Assembly: GCF_017640745.1 (NCBI RefSeq)
Contig: NZ_JAEPQA010000004.1
Span: 11,803-75,802, forward strand
Source of the DNA: Nisaea sp.
Lineage (GTDB): Bacteria; Pseudomonadota; Alphaproteobacteria; Thalassobaculales; Thalassobaculaceae
Direction of reading: 5' to 3'
Length of the DNA: 64,000 nucleotides
Under the pieces are notes generated by a model. The model was not told the origin of the DNA, did no database searches, and worked only from the letters and a program-made list of their open reading frames with translations. Shown here piece by piece: positions 1 through 9,094 of the stretch; position 1 is the first letter of the stretch; each line of letters starts with the position of its first letter. The translations under genes and the position numbers were made by a program.

Positions 1-37
1 GCCTCTGTCCCGCCTTCGGATTGTAGATGACGACCAC
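1..37 (-). CDS. Probable diacylglycerol kinase family protein (5' end only, runs off the window)
   Basis: Only the first dozen codons are present. Read on the minus strand they give VVVIYNPKAGQR, which matches the N-terminal beta strand and NPxAG nucleotide-binding motif of diacylglycerol/lipid kinases (DAGK catalytic family). I chose the GTG at 37 because an AAGGCGGA stretch lies about 8 bases upstream. The frame stays open to about 167 without an ATG, so a longer N-terminus from a TTG near 119 is possible. The gene is divergent from the PlcP/LpxH-like gene, and the lipid-kinase role fits that lipid context. Identity is inferred from a very short stretch. Confidence 0.4.
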   Translation of the reverse strand, partial: MVVIYNPKAGQR

Positions 38-157
38 ATGGCGGCGTCCGCCTTCGGGAATCGCTCCCGGTGCTGCACCCGCAAGAGTCCGGCCCGATTC
101 GCCGGTCAACTGATCCAAATGAAACTCCCGGCGCCCCGCCTTCTCGCGGCCCCAACG

Positions 158-175
158 ATGACAGATTTATTAAAG
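158..175 (-). promoter_or_regulatory. PHO box (PhoB binding site), strong match
   Basis: On the minus strand the sequence is CTTTAATAAATCTGTCAT. The Escherichia coli PHO-box consensus is two CTGTCAT heptamers separated by an A/T-rich tetramer; this site matches 16 of 18 positions. It lies between the divergent lipid kinase and the PlcP/LpxH-like gene, in an AT-rich spacer, and it reads toward the kinase. It suggests that one or both transcription units respond to phosphate starvation. Confidence 0.6.
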
Positions 176-187
176 CCTCGCCTTATC

Positions 188-205
188 CCGACAGATTTAA
201 AAACT
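188..205 (-). promoter_or_regulatory. Second, weaker PHO-box-like site
   Basis: The decamer GACAGATTTA recurs at 160-169 and 190-199, exactly 30 bp apart, about three helical turns on the same face. The second copy retains the CTGTC half-site and the AAAT spacer but only about 11 of 18 consensus positions. It may be a second PhoB subsite cooperating with the strong one. Confidence 0.35.
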
Positions 206-345
206 TTTTTTATTTCACTTTTGTGAATTCACACAAACTTCATTTTACAACATATGGGCATCTCCATAATAGAATGCGCCACATAAACTATGGCGTTGAA
301 GTTTTCCTTGGAATTTTGACCAAATTAAGGAAATGGAAGACGGAG
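206..345. other. AT-rich intergenic promoter region
   Basis: This is the leader region of the phosphoesterase gene. It contains the perfect palindrome GTGAATTCAC at 223-232, embedded in the wider TTTGTG/CACAAA inverted repeat, which is a possible operator. A loose promoter-like pair, TTTACA at 244-249 and CATAAT at 265-270, has a short 15-bp spacer. No convincing ORF is present. Confidence 0.35.
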
Positions 346-1116
346 ATGAACAGTCAGAAGGGCATCGACCGCTATCGGGCGATCTGGATCTCCGACATTC
401 ATCTCGGAACCAAGGGCTGCCAGGCCGACTATCTGCTCGATTTCCTCCGGCACACCGAATCCGACTATCTCTACCTGGTCGGTGACGTCATCGACATCTG
501 GCGCATGAAACGTTCCTGGGCCTGGAACCAGAGCCACAACGACGTCCTCCAGAAGCTGCTGCGCAAGGCACGCAAGGGCACCAGGGTGATGTTCCTGCCC
601 GGTAACCACGACGAGATGTTCCGCGGCTTTCTCGGCGAGAATTTCGGCCAGATCGAGGTGCGCGACGAGCATATCCACGTCACCCGCGACGGGCGCCGCT
701 TCCTGATCCTGCATGGCGACCAGTACGACGTGGTGGTGAAATACAACAAGTGGCTCGCCCTGGTCGGCGACGGCGCCTACAACCTCGCCCTCACGCTCAA
801 CACCCGATTCAACCAGGTGCGCCGCTTCCTCGGCTATCCCTACTGGTCGCTCTCGGCCTACCTGAAGAACAAGGCCAAGCGGGCGGTCGAATTCATCGGC
901 AATTTCGAGCACGCCCTCGCCGAGGAAGCGATGAAGCGCGGCGTCGACGGCATCATCTGCGGCCATATCCACAAGGCCGAGATGAAGCAGATCGGCAGCG
1001 TCACCTACTGCAACGACGGCGACTGGGTGGAGAGCTGCACGGCGCTGGTCGAGCATAGCGACGGCCGCATGGAAATCCTGAACTGGGCCGAGATCCGCCA
1101 TCTCACCTTTGCCTGA
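346..1116 (+). CDS. Calcineurin-like metallophosphoesterase, PlcP-type phospholipase C or LpxH-like UDP-2,3-diacylglucosamine diphosphatase
   Basis: This 256-residue protein carries the metallophosphoesterase motifs in order: SDIHLG, GDVIDIW, GNHDE, LHGDQYD and GHIHKAE. These bind the dinuclear metal centre. Automated annotation of this family usually says LpxH-like. However, the gene is followed 12 bases later by a GT4 glycosyltransferase and preceded by a PHO box, the arrangement known for PlcP-Agt lipid remodelling in Sinorhizobium and marine Roseobacters. There PlcP releases diacylglycerol from phospholipids. The ATG at 346 is the only Met before the first motif and has GGAAGA upstream; the in-frame extension to 70 looks noncoding. 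The alternative is a lipid A role, since waaA and lpxK follow. Confidence 0.75.
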   Translation: MNSQKGIDRYRAIWISDIHLGTKGCQADYLLDFLRHTESDYLYLVGDVIDIWRMKRSWAWNQSHNDVLQKLLRKARKGTRVMFLPGNHDEMFRGFLGENFGQIEVRDEHIHVTRDGRRFLILHGDQYDVVVKYNKWLALVGDGAYNLALTLNTRFNQVRRFLGYPYWSLSAYLKNKAKRAVEFIGNFEHALAEEAMKRGVDGIICGHIHKAEMKQIGSVTYCNDGDWVESCTALVEHSDGRMEILNWAEIRHLTFA

Positions 1117-1128
1117 GAGGCCTTCGCC

Positions 1129-2178
1129 ATGAAAATCCTGCTCGTCTCGGATGCCTGGTTTCCCCAGGTGAACGGCGTCGTCCGCACGCTGAACACGGTG
1201 ATCGGCGAACTCCGGGCGATGGGGCACGAGGTCGAGACCATCACGCCGGACCTGTTCCGGACCGTCCCCTGCCCGACCTATCCCGAGATCCGCCTCGCCT
1301 GCTGGCCCTTCTTCCGGGTTCCGGCGATGATCGAGGCGGCCCGGCCGGACGCCATCCATATCGCGACCGAAGGCCCGCTCGGCATGACCGCGCGGCGCTA
1401 TTGCGTGCGCAACAAGCTGCCCTTCACCACCGCCTATCACACCCGCTTCCCCGAATATGTGCAGCCCCGCCTCGGCGTGCCGGTCTCCTGGACCTACAGG
1501 GTCATGCGCCATTTCCACGGCAAGTCCGCCGGCGTGATGGTGGCGACAAAGTCGATCCGTGCCGATCTCGAGGCGCGCGGCTTCGACAACATCAGGGACT
1601 GGAGCCGCGGCGTGGATACGGAACTCTTCCGGCCACAGGCGAAGGATGCGATCGACGGCAATGCGCCCATTGCGCGGCCGGTCTTCATGTTCGTCGGCCG
1701 GGTCGCGGTGGAGAAGAACCTCCCGGCCTTCCTCGAACTCGATCTGCCGGGAAGCAAGGTCGTGGTCGGCGACGGACCGGACATGGAGATGCTGAAGCGC
1801 AAGTTCCCGGAAACAGTCTTCGCCGGCGCGAAGAAGGGCGAGGAGCTGGCCCGGCACTACGCCGCGGCCGACGTCTTCGTCTTTCCGAGCCGCACCGACA
1901 CGTTCGGTCTCGTGATGCTGGAGGCGCTCGCCTCGGGCGTGCCCGTCGCCGCCTTCCCGGTTCCGGGCCCGCTCGACGTGATCGCCTCGGACAAGGTCGG
2001 CGTGCTGTCGGAGGATCTCCGTGCGGCAGCGCTGCAAGCACTTGAGCTCTCGCCGGAAGACTGCCGGAAATATGCGCTCGGCTTCAGCTGGCGCGCCTGC
2101 GCCGAACAGTTCCTCGGCAATCTCGCGCCGTTCGACCCGGAAATCGCCTTCGGCCCTGCGGAACGCCGCGCCGCCTGA
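1129..2178 (+). CDS. Glycosyltransferase family 4 protein, Agt-like
   Basis: The 349 residues form a GT-B retaining glycosyltransferase. The N-terminal acceptor domain begins with MKILLVSDAWFPQVNGVV, where the glycine-rich NGV loop is typical. The C-terminal donor domain contains FVGRVAVEKN, VVGDGPD and a D-x7-E version of the family E-x7-E motif (DTFGLVMLE) with the following ASGVPV. The subfamily includes bacterial enzymes that glycosylate diacylglycerol (Agt, SQDG synthase-like) and mannosyltransferases. It lies 12 bases after the phosphoesterase, probably in one transcript. If that gene is PlcP, this protein would use its diacylglycerol to make non-phosphorus glycolipids; this is inference from context. 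Confidence 0.8.
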   Translation: MKILLVSDAWFPQVNGVVRTLNTVIGELRAMGHEVETITPDLFRTVPCPTYPEIRLACWPFFRVPAMIEAARPDAIHIATEGPLGMTARRYCVRNKLPFTTAYHTRFPEYVQPRLGVPVSWTYRVMRHFHGKSAGVMVATKSIRADLEARGFDNIRDWSRGVDTELFRPQAKDAIDGNAPIARPVFMFVGRVAVEKNLPAFLELDLPGSKVVVGDGPDMEMLKRKFPETVFAGAKKGEELARHYAAADVFVFPSRTDTFGLVMLEALASGVPVAAFPVPGPLDVIASDKVGVLSEDLRAAALQALELSPEDCRKYALGFSWRACAEQFLGNLAPFDPEIAFGPAERRAA

Positions 2179-2294
2179 GCCGTACGGACAATAAGACCTT
2201 GGCGCCGCAGCATGGCGCTAGTATGCATTCCTGTGACCGTAAGGCCCGAGCTTGCCCGAGCGGTCGGCCCGGCCCCGGAACCAGAACGGAAAGC

Positions 2295-3011
2295 ATGCTG
2301 AAGCGACTGTTGCGCACGGAAACCGGCCGCGAGGTCGCGAGCCGCCTTCTGGCGGCACTGATCCGGGGGCTCTCGCGCACCATCCGCTGGCAGGTCCTGA
2401 ATCCAGAAATCCGGGACGAGGTTTTCGCGAGCGACCGCCCCATCATCGGCGCCTTCTGGCACAATCGCATCATGTTGATGTCGGAGATCTGGCAAACCGG
2501 CCGTCCCTTCGCGATGCTGCAGTCTAAACATCCCGATGGACGTCTGATCGCGCGCACCATCGAGCATCTCGGGATCGGCGATATCGAGGGCTCGGCCGGG
2601 AAAGGCAAAGGCGGGGCGCAGGCCATGCGCTCCATGCTCCGCACGCTGAAAGAAGGTATCGCCGTCGGCCTGACCCCCGACGGGCCGCGCGGGCCGCGCA
2701 TGCGCGCTGGTGCCGGCATCATCGCCCTCGCCCGGATGAGCGGCGCGCCGATCTATCCGGTGACCTGGAACGTCCGGCGCCGCCGCGTACTGAACAGCTG
2801 GGACCGCTTCATTCTGGCGCTGCCCTTCACCCGCGGCGTGTATATCTGGGGCGCACCGCTGAGCGTGCCCCGGGACGCGGACGAGGACACGCTGGAAGCT
2901 CTGCGCCTGGAACTTGAAAAACGGCTGAACGATCTCTGCCTGGAGGCGGACCGGACGCTTGGCACGGAACCCATCCTCCCCGCCGAACCCGAGCCGGCGG
3001 CCTTGGCATGA
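2295..3011 (+). CDS. DUF374 lysophospholipid acyltransferase family protein
   Basis: The 238-residue protein belongs to the DUF374 group of the LPLAT/PlsC-like superfamily. It has a FWHNR segment near residue 50, in the position of the acyltransferase H-x4-D region, and a PDGPRGP motif near residue 125 that is characteristic of the family. These proteins lie in lipid A or Kdo gene clusters of alphaproteobacteria and are thought to acylate a lipid A or other lipid substrate, but the substrate is not established. I chose the ATG at 2295; in-frame codons upstream look noncoding. The stop overlaps the waaA start (ATGA), indicating translational coupling. Confidence 0.8.
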   Translation: MLKRLLRTETGREVASRLLAALIRGLSRTIRWQVLNPEIRDEVFASDRPIIGAFWHNRIMLMSEIWQTGRPFAMLQSKHPDGRLIARTIEHLGIGDIEGSAGKGKGGAQAMRSMLRTLKEGIAVGLTPDGPRGPRMRAGAGIIALARMSGAPIYPVTWNVRRRRVLNSWDRFILALPFTRGVYIWGAPLSVPRDADEDTLEALRLELEKRLNDLCLEADRTLGTEPILPAEPEPAALA

Positions 3012-4285
3012 TCTTTCAGATCTACAGCGGCGCCATGCGTCTCGCGTCCCCCGTCCTTGACCACCTGCTGCGACGCCGTCTTGCCCGCGGCAAGGAGGAC
3101 CCGGCGCGGATCTCCGAACGGCGCGGGCAAGCGTCTCTTGCGCGCCCTGAAGGACAGCTCTTCTGGGTCCACGGCGCCAGTGTCGGCGAGTGTCAGACCG
3201 CACTCGCCCTGATCGAACGTCTGCTCGACCGCGATCCGGCTCTCAACGTCCTCCTGACCAGCGGCACCCTGACTTCGGCGAAACTGATGGCCGACCGGCT
3301 CCCGGCGCGCGCCATGCATCAGTTCGTACCGCTCGATCACCCGGCCTGGATCTCCGCTTTCCTCGATCACTGGAGGCCAGATGCCGCGATCTTCGTCGAA
3401 TCCGATCTCTGGCCGAACCTCGTGCTGGCCGCCGCTCGGCGGAGCATTCCGTTGATCCTGGCAAATGCCCGGATGTCCGAGGGCTCGTTCGAGCGCTGGC
3501 GCCGTCTCTCGTTCTTCACCGGGCGCCTTTTCGCGGATTTTTCGCTCATCCTTGCGAGCAACCCGGTGCAGAAAGCGGGCTTCGAAAGCCTGACCCGGGC
3601 GCCGGTGCAATATGTCGGGAACCTCAAGCGCGCCGCCGCGCCGCTGGCGACCGACGCCGAGAAGCTTGCCGTTCTGAGAGAGGCCGTCGGCAAGCGGCCC
3701 GTCTTTCTCGCCGCCAGCACCCATGCGGGCGAGGAAGACGCGGCGGCGGAAGCGCACCGGATCGCCGCCGCGGCCCGCCCCGATCTCCTGACCCTCGTCG
3801 CTCCGCGTCATCCGAACCGGGGCGCCGAGATCGCGGCATTGCTCAAAGGTCAGGGCCTGCACTGCGCGCGCCGGTCCCTGGATGCTCTGCCCACGCCGGA
3901 GACGGAGATATACATCGCGGACACGCTCGGCGAGATGGGCACCCTGTTCGAGCTCTCGGACGCGGTGTTCGTCGGAGGCTCGCTGATCCCGGTCGGCGGG
4001 CACAATCCGCTGGAGCCGGCACATTTCGCCAAACCGGTCCTGTTCGGACAGCTGATGGCCAAGAATGCGGACATCGCATCCGACATGATCGAGGCGCGGG
4101 CCGCCCTTGAGATCGCCGATGCGAAGGATCTTGGAAAGCGCCTGCGGGACCTGCTGCAGAACGACGCGCAACGGGCCGAGCTCGGCGCCAATGCAAAGAC
4201 CTTTGCCGAAGGCCAGGGCGCCATTGCGGACGAGATGTCCGCGCGCATCTGCGCCGCCGTCGCCGCCCATGGAGAGAGAAAGTGA
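3008..4285 (+). CDS. waaA: 3-deoxy-D-manno-octulosonic acid (Kdo) transferase
   Basis: This 425-residue GT30 enzyme transfers Kdo from CMP-Kdo to lipid IVA at the inner membrane. Visible motifs are the N-terminal membrane-proximal segment, FWVHGASVGE near residue 57 with the catalytic Glu, FVESDLWPN near residue 129, and GGSLIPVGGHNPLEPA near residue 325, a donor-binding signature. Length is normal. It overlaps the DUF374 gene by 4 bases at its start and lpxK by 4 bases at its end. kdsB, which makes the CMP-Kdo donor, is also in this window at 39.1-39.9 kb. Confidence 0.95.
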   Translation: MIFQIYSGAMRLASPVLDHLLRRRLARGKEDPARISERRGQASLARPEGQLFWVHGASVGECQTALALIERLLDRDPALNVLLTSGTLTSAKLMADRLPARAMHQFVPLDHPAWISAFLDHWRPDAAIFVESDLWPNLVLAAARRSIPLILANARMSEGSFERWRRLSFFTGRLFADFSLILASNPVQKAGFESLTRAPVQYVGNLKRAAAPLATDAEKLAVLREAVGKRPVFLAASTHAGEEDAAAEAHRIAAAARPDLLTLVAPRHPNRGAEIAALLKGQGLHCARRSLDALPTPETEIYIADTLGEMGTLFELSDAVFVGGSLIPVGGHNPLEPAHFAKPVLFGQLMAKNADIASDMIEARAALEIADAKDLGKRLRDLLQNDAQRAELGANAKTFAEGQGAIADEMSARICAAVAAHGERK

Positions 4286-5253
4286 AGGCCCCCGGCTTCT
4301 GGCGGAGCGGCGGCCTGCTGCCGGCCCTGCTGACGCCGGCCTCCTGGATCTACCGCGCGGGCGCTGCATTGCGCGCGGCGACCGCGCAGCCCTACCGGGC
4401 GCCGGTTCCGGTCCTCTGCGTCGGCAATCTGGTCGCCGGAGGCGCCGGCAAGACGCCCGTCGCCCTCTCGCTCGGACGCGCGCTTGGAAAACGCGGGCTC
4501 AAGGTCGCCTTCCTGAGCCGGGGCTATGGCGGCCGCCTCGCCGGACCGCTCCAGGTGCTGCCGGAGCGGCATAGCGCCGCCGATGTCGGCGACGAACCCC
4601 TGCTGCTGGCCGAGGCCGCACCGACCTGGATTTCGCGGCATCGCGCGAAGGGCGCCGAGATGGCCGCGAAGGCCGGGGCCGACGTGATCCTGATGGATGA
4701 CGGCTTCCAGAATCCGACGATCGCCAAATCCGCCTCGGTTCTGGTCGTCGACGGCGGCTACGGCTTCGGCAATGGCTGCGTGATGCCTGCCGGACCTTTG
4801 AGGGAAAGTATCGCGGGCGGCCTCGCCCGAGCGGATGCGGTCGTTCTGCTCGGAGAGGACAAGCAGGATCTCGCCGGACCACTCGCGAAAGCGTTGCCTG
4901 TGCTGCGCGGCAAGCTTGCGCCATCACGCTCGGCGCAAGGCCTCAGGGGAGAGCGTGCGATCGCCTTCGCCGGAATCGGGCGGCCGGAAAAGTTCTTCGA
5001 GACCCTGACGGAGCTCGGGGTGAAGCTGCTGGAAGCGCGTTCCTTCGGCGACCACGAGCCCTATCGCGGCGAGGATCTGATCGACCTGATCGCCCGCGCC
5101 GAGAAAGAGGACGCGCTTCTGCTGACCACGGCGAAGGACCATGTCCGGCTGCCGGAGGAGCTGCGGCTCATGGTCCGGCGCGTCGATGTGGATCTTGTCT
5201 GGGACGACCCGGACGCGCTCGAAGCCCTGCTGGACCGGCTGGTCACTCCATAG
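4282..5253 (+). CDS. lpxK: Tetraacyldisaccharide 4'-kinase
   Basis: The 323-residue LpxK phosphorylates the 4' position of the lipid A disaccharide using ATP. The P-loop GNLVAGGAGKTPV lies near residue 48, followed by SRGYGG and a DDGFQN motif near residue 146, both hallmarks of the family. The start is a GTG in a GTGA overlap with waaA, which decides it. The 3' end converges on the M23 gene and overlaps it by 11 bases. This closes the DUF374-waaA-lpxK operon. Confidence 0.95.
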   Translation: MKAPGFWRSGGLLPALLTPASWIYRAGAALRAATAQPYRAPVPVLCVGNLVAGGAGKTPVALSLGRALGKRGLKVAFLSRGYGGRLAGPLQVLPERHSAADVGDEPLLLAEAAPTWISRHRAKGAEMAAKAGADVILMDDGFQNPTIAKSASVLVVDGGYGFGNGCVMPAGPLRESIAGGLARADAVVLLGEDKQDLAGPLAKALPVLRGKLAPSRSAQGLRGERAIAFAGIGRPEKFFETLTELGVKLLEARSFGDHEPYRGEDLIDLIARAEKEDALLLTTAKDHVRLPEELRLMVRRVDVDLVWDDPDALEALLDRLVTP

Positions 5254-6052
5254 GCGGCACAAGCACCGCCGCGTCGACCCGGACCTCGAACCAGTTGATC
5301 CGCCAGTCGAGATGCGGCCCGGTCGCCCGGCCGGTGGCGCCGATGGTGCCCATCGGATCGCCGCGCTTTAGTTCCTGACCGACCTTCACGTTCACGTCCC
5401 GCATGTGCAGGAAGGCCGAGGTCAGGCCGTGCCCGTGATCGAGGATGATCGTGCCGCCGGTATAGTAGAGATCCTTTTCCGCCAGCCGCACGATACCGCC
5501 CGCGGGGGCCACAACGGGCGTGCCGACAGGTGCCGCGACATCGACGCCGAAATGCGGCCATTTCGGCTCGCCGTTCAGGATCCGCTGGCTGCCATAAACA
5601 CCGGAGATCCGCCCCTTGGCCGGCCAGATGAAGCCCTCGGCGAAATAGGCGCGCTCGGTATCGATCTCGCGCACTTTCTTGATCTGCTCGCGCTCGCGCT
5701 GGATACGGGCGAGCACCTCCGCCGGCGGCTCGACATACTTTTGCGGCAGACCGTCGATGCGCTGGATGTTGTATTCGCGCTTCGCGATCTCGAGCGTGCG
5801 GCGCTGCTCGCTGCCGTCCGCTCCGCGCACCACGAGCTCCGATGCCGGCGCCGCCTCGCGGTCGAAGCCGAGAACGAAGATTCCGTCCGCCCCGACCCGG
5901 ACCGGCTTGCCGTCGAGGGTGAGCGTCGCGCCCGGATCGGTGCGGCCCATGACGATCCCGCCCTGGGTGAAGGCGCCGTTCATCTCCAGAGAGACCGCGC
6001 CGGCAGGCCGCGCAGCAAAGACAAGCAGAGCAAGCAGAAGGAAGCGGATCAC
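5243..6052 (-). CDS. M23 family peptidase-like exported protein
   Basis: This 269-residue protein has a signal peptide (about residues 1-19, ending ARPAGA) and an extracytoplasmic bacterial-Ig-like region. It ends in an M23/LytM domain: HFGVD gives the H167-x3-D171 zinc pair and H206 lies in DHGHG. The usual final HLH motif is HLD here (GPHLDW), so one zinc ligand is Asp instead of His. It could cleave peptidoglycan cross-bridges or act as a non-catalytic amidase activator. Its ATG overlaps the xseA stop by 4 bases, so it is probably co-transcribed with xseA. Confidence 0.85.
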   Translation of the reverse strand: MIRFLLLALLVFAARPAGAVSLEMNGAFTQGGIVMGRTDPGATLTLDGKPVRVGADGIFVLGFDREAAPASELVVRGADGSEQRRTLEIAKREYNIQRIDGLPQKYVEPPAEVLARIQREREQIKKVREIDTERAYFAEGFIWPAKGRISGVYGSQRILNGEPKWPHFGVDVAAPVGTPVVAPAGGIVRLAEKDLYYTGGTIILDHGHGLTSAFLHMRDVNVKVGQELKRGDPMGTIGATGRATGPHLDWRINWFEVRVDAAVLVPPME

Positions 6053-7632
6053 AGCAGACTCCCCTGGGCCGGATCGGTGTTTCCCGGCTTCGGCTTCGTG
6101 GCGGATTTCGGGGCGGCGCGCTTCGGCGCAGTGCCGTCGCTCGCGCCCGCGCCGATCACCGCCTCGCGGCTGCCGTCGCCGAAATGGATCGAAACCCCGT
6201 CACCTTCGGAAAGCGCCGCGGCACTGGTCACCGGCACGCCCTCCGCGTCGCGCACCAGCGCGAAGCCGCGTTTCAGGGTCTGTTCGTAGGAATTGCTCTC
6301 GAGGATGCGGCCAACCGCGCTCAGCCGGTCGCTCCGCTGAAGCAGCGCACGATCGACCGCGCGCTCGATCTGTTCCCAGGCGCGCTCCGCGTCCCGTCCT
6401 CCGCGTGTCATGCGTTCGGCGACAGGCTCGATGCGGAGACGCACGGCGGCGGCACGCAGATCGCTCACCACGTTCTGCCGAGCCACGTCCATTGCCGACT
6501 CGAGCCGCTGCCGGGCGGTCACGAAGCGGTTTTCCAGCCGTCCGAGCTCGGCAGCCGGCTCCGGGATCTGCGCCGCGAGATCGCGCACCCGCTCCGTCAG
6601 CCGCGAGAGCATCCGGTCGGTCGCGGCGCTCGCACTCTGCCAGCGGTAATCCACCGTCTGCGCCTTCGCCTCGATGATCGCGCGCGGATCGCCGAGCCCC
6701 CGGGAGAGCCCGGTCAGACGCGTCTCCGCCTCGCCGAGCTTGCGTTGCAGCCCGTTGAAGAGCCGCGACTCGTCCTGCATCAGCGTGGCGAGCAGTTCGG
6801 CGCGCACCGGCACCGCCATCTCGGCCGCCGCCGTCGGCGTCGGGGCCCGGCGGTCCGAGGCGAAATCGATCAGCGTCGTGTCGGTCTCGTGCCCGACGGC
6901 GGAGATCAGCGGGATCTCGCTCGCCGCCGCGGCGCGCACCACGATCTCCTCGTTGAAGGCCCAGAGATCCTCGAGGCTGCCGCCGCCGCGCGCGACGATC
7001 AGCAGATCCGGGCGCGGTACCGGTCCGTCCGGCGCCATCCGGTTGAAGCCCTCGATCGCGGCCGCGACCTGGTCCTTCGCGGTCTCGCCCTGGACCAGCA
7101 CCGGCCAGACCAGCACATGGGTCGGGAAGCGGTCCGAGAGGCGATGCAGGATGTCGCGGATCACCGCTCCGGTCGGCGAGGTGACGACGCCGATGACACG
7201 AGGCAGGAACGGCAGCGGGCGCTTGCGCTCGTCGGCGAACAGACCTTCCGCGGCCAGCTTGCGCTTGCGCTCCTCCAGCAGCTTAAGCAGCGCGCCCTCG
7301 CCGGCGAGCTCCATCTGCTCGATTACCATCTGATACTTGGAGCGCCCCGGGAAGGTCGTGAGCTTGCCGGTGCAGATCACCTCCATGCCTTCTTCCGGCC
7401 GGATGGACAGCCGTTCCGCGGTGCCGCGCCAGCAGACCGCGTCGAGCACCGACTTCTCGTCCTTCAGGGTGAGATAGACATGCCCCGATCCGGCGCGGGT
7501 CGGGCGCGAGACCTCGCCGCGCACGCGGACATGTTCGAAGGCACCTTCCACGGTCCGTTTGACCTGGTTGGAGATCTCGCTGACGGAGAATTCGGGAATG
7601 TTGCCGGTGGGCAGCGGGCTATCGTCTTGCAT
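6049..7632 (-). CDS. xseA: Exodeoxyribonuclease VII large subunit
   Basis: The 527-residue XseA has an N-terminal OB-fold (roughly residues 15-120, with VRVRGEVS and YLTLKD) followed by the catalytic domain with [28 protein letters not shown] and SAVGHETD. A long coiled-coil region and a C-terminal RGFALVRD segment complete it. With XseB it degrades single-stranded DNA to oligonucleotides. xseB is not in this window. The gene is divergent from purD with about 50 bases between the start codons. The C-terminal basic Ala/Lys/Pro tail is low complexity. Confidence 0.95.
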   Translation of the reverse strand: MQDDSPLPTGNIPEFSVSEISNQVKRTVEGAFEHVRVRGEVSRPTRAGSGHVYLTLKDEKSVLDAVCWRGTAERLSIRPEEGMEVICTGKLTTFPGRSKYQMVIEQMELAGEGALLKLLEERKRKLAAEGLFADERKRPLPFLPRVIGVVTSPTGAVIRDILHRLSDRFPTHVLVWPVLVQGETAKDQVAAAIEGFNRMAPDGPVPRPDLLIVARGGGSLEDLWAFNEEIVVRAAAASEIPLISAVGHETDTTLIDFASDRRAPTPTAAAEMAVPVRAELLATLMQDESRLFNGLQRKLGEAETRLTGLSRGLGDPRAIIEAKAQTVDYRWQSASAATDRMLSRLTERVRDLAAQIPEPAAELGRLENRFVTARQRLESAMDVARQNVVSDLRAAAVRLRIEPVAERMTRGGRDAERAWEQIERAVDRALLQRSDRLSAVGRILESNSYEQTLKRGFALVRDAEGVPVTSAAALSEGDGVSIHFGDGSREAVIGAGASDGTAPKRAAPKSATKPKPGNTDPAQGSLL

Positions 7633-7683
7633 CCCCGGAATTTATGCTACAAGGCCGCCGAGCGAAAGCATGGGGACATCAAA

Positions 7684-8973
7684 ATGAGAATTCTGGTCGT
7701 CGGATCCGGTGGGCGCGAACATGCCTTGTGCTGGGCCATCTCCGCCTCGCCCTTGTGCGATCACCTCTACTGCGCGCCCGGCAATGCCGGCATCGCGGAG
7801 GTCGCGGAATGCGTCGCCGTGAAAGCGGAGGATCTCGACGGGCTGGTCGCCTTCGCGAAGGACAAGGCCATCGACTTCGTCGTGGTCGGCCCCGAGGCGC
7901 CGCTCGTCGCCGGCCTGGTCGACAAGCTGGCGGCCGCCGGCATCAAGGCCTTCGGTCCGAGCGCCGCCGCGGCCCAGCTCGAAGGCTCCAAGGCCTTCAC
8001 GAAAGGCATCTGCGACCGGCACAACATCCCGACCGCCGCCTATGCCCGCTTCACCGATCTCGAGGCCGCGAAGGACTACGTGACGAAAATGGGCGCGCCG
8101 ATCGTCGTCAAGGCGGACGGGCTCGCCGCCGGCAAGGGCGTCACCGTGGCGCAGACGGTCAACGAGGCGATCTCGGCGCTCGAGGACGCCATGTCCGACA
8201 AGGCCTTCGGCGCCGCCGGCGAGGAGGTCGTGATCGAGGAATGCCTGATCGGCGAGGAAGCCAGCTTCTTCGCGCTCTGCGACGGCAAAACGGCGCTGCC
8301 GCTCGCCGCGGCGCAGGACCACAAGGCCGTCGGCGACGGCGATACGGGCCCGAACACCGGCGGCATGGGCGCCTATTCGCCGGCCCCGGTGATGGATCCG
8401 GCGATGGTCGACCGGGTGATGAAGGAAATCGTGCAGCCGACCGTGGACGGCATGGCGGCCGAAGGCATGCCGTTCAAGGGTGTGCTCTTCGCCGGCCTCA
8501 TGATCACCGCCGACGGCCCGAAGCTGATCGAGCACAATGTCCGTTTCGGGGATCCGGAATGCGAGGTCCTGATGATGCGCCTGACGAGCGACCTCCTGCC
8601 GGCGCTGATCGCCTCCGCCGACGGTCAGCTCGACCAGATCACGCTGCGCTGGCGCGACGAGGCCGCGCTCTGCGTGGTCCTCGCCTCGAACGGCTATCCC
8701 GGCTCCTACGAGAAGAACACCCTGATCGCGGAACTGCCGAAGGATACCGACATGGTGACCACATTCCATGCCGGCACGACGCGGACCGACAAGGGGGTGC
8801 TGCTGGCCACCGGCGGACGGGTGCTCGTCGTGACCGCGCGCGGCGCTTCCGTGTCGGAAGCGCAGTCCCGCGCCTATGACGCCGTCGGAGCGGTCAACTG
8901 GCCGCACGGCTTCTGCCGCAAGGATATCGGCTGGCGGGCGGTCGCGCGCGAACACGGCGGCTCCAGTCGCTAA
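7684..8973 (+). CDS. purD: Phosphoribosylamine-glycine ligase (GAR synthetase)
   Basis: PurD of 429 residues, the usual size, catalyses the ATP-dependent second step of purine biosynthesis. The N-terminal [15 protein letters not shown] is diagnostic, followed by the ATP-grasp segments [27 protein letters not shown] and [11 protein letters not shown] chose the ATG at 7684, with GGGGA 7 bases upstream. The open frame continues far upstream but there it is antisense to xseA. The gene stands alone on the plus strand. Confidence 0.96.
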   Translation: MRILVVGSGGREHALCWAISASPLCDHLYCAPGNAGIAEVAECVAVKAEDLDGLVAFAKDKAIDFVVVGPEAPLVAGLVDKLAAAGIKAFGPSAAAAQLEGSKAFTKGICDRHNIPTAAYARFTDLEAAKDYVTKMGAPIVVKADGLAAGKGVTVAQTVNEAISALEDAMSDKAFGAAGEEVVIEECLIGEEASFFALCDGKTALPLAAAQDHKAVGDGDTGPNTGGMGAYSPAPVMDPAMVDRVMKEIVQPTVDGMAAEGMPFKGVLFAGLMITADGPKLIEHNVRFGDPECEVLMMRLTSDLLPALIASADGQLDQITLRWRDEAALCVVLASNGYPGSYEKNTLIAELPKDTDMVTTFHAGTTRTDKGVLLATGGRVLVVTARGASVSEAQSRAYDAVGAVNWPHGFCRKDIGWRAVAREHGGSSR

Positions 8974-9094
8974 AATTTTGCGGAAAACAGCGAAAATTCC
9001 GAGGAATCAGTCATCTAACCTTCACATATAAAAAGCCGCGAAATGCACTAGAAAGGGTACGTGAGTATGCCCTAATTTTTTGCGGCGAAGCGCA

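Noticed and set aside
1662-1682. Third copy of the GNAT-flanking repeat inside the GT4 gene
   Set aside because: Only a short GCAATGCGC stretch is shared and it lies in coding sequence, so it is a chance similarity.
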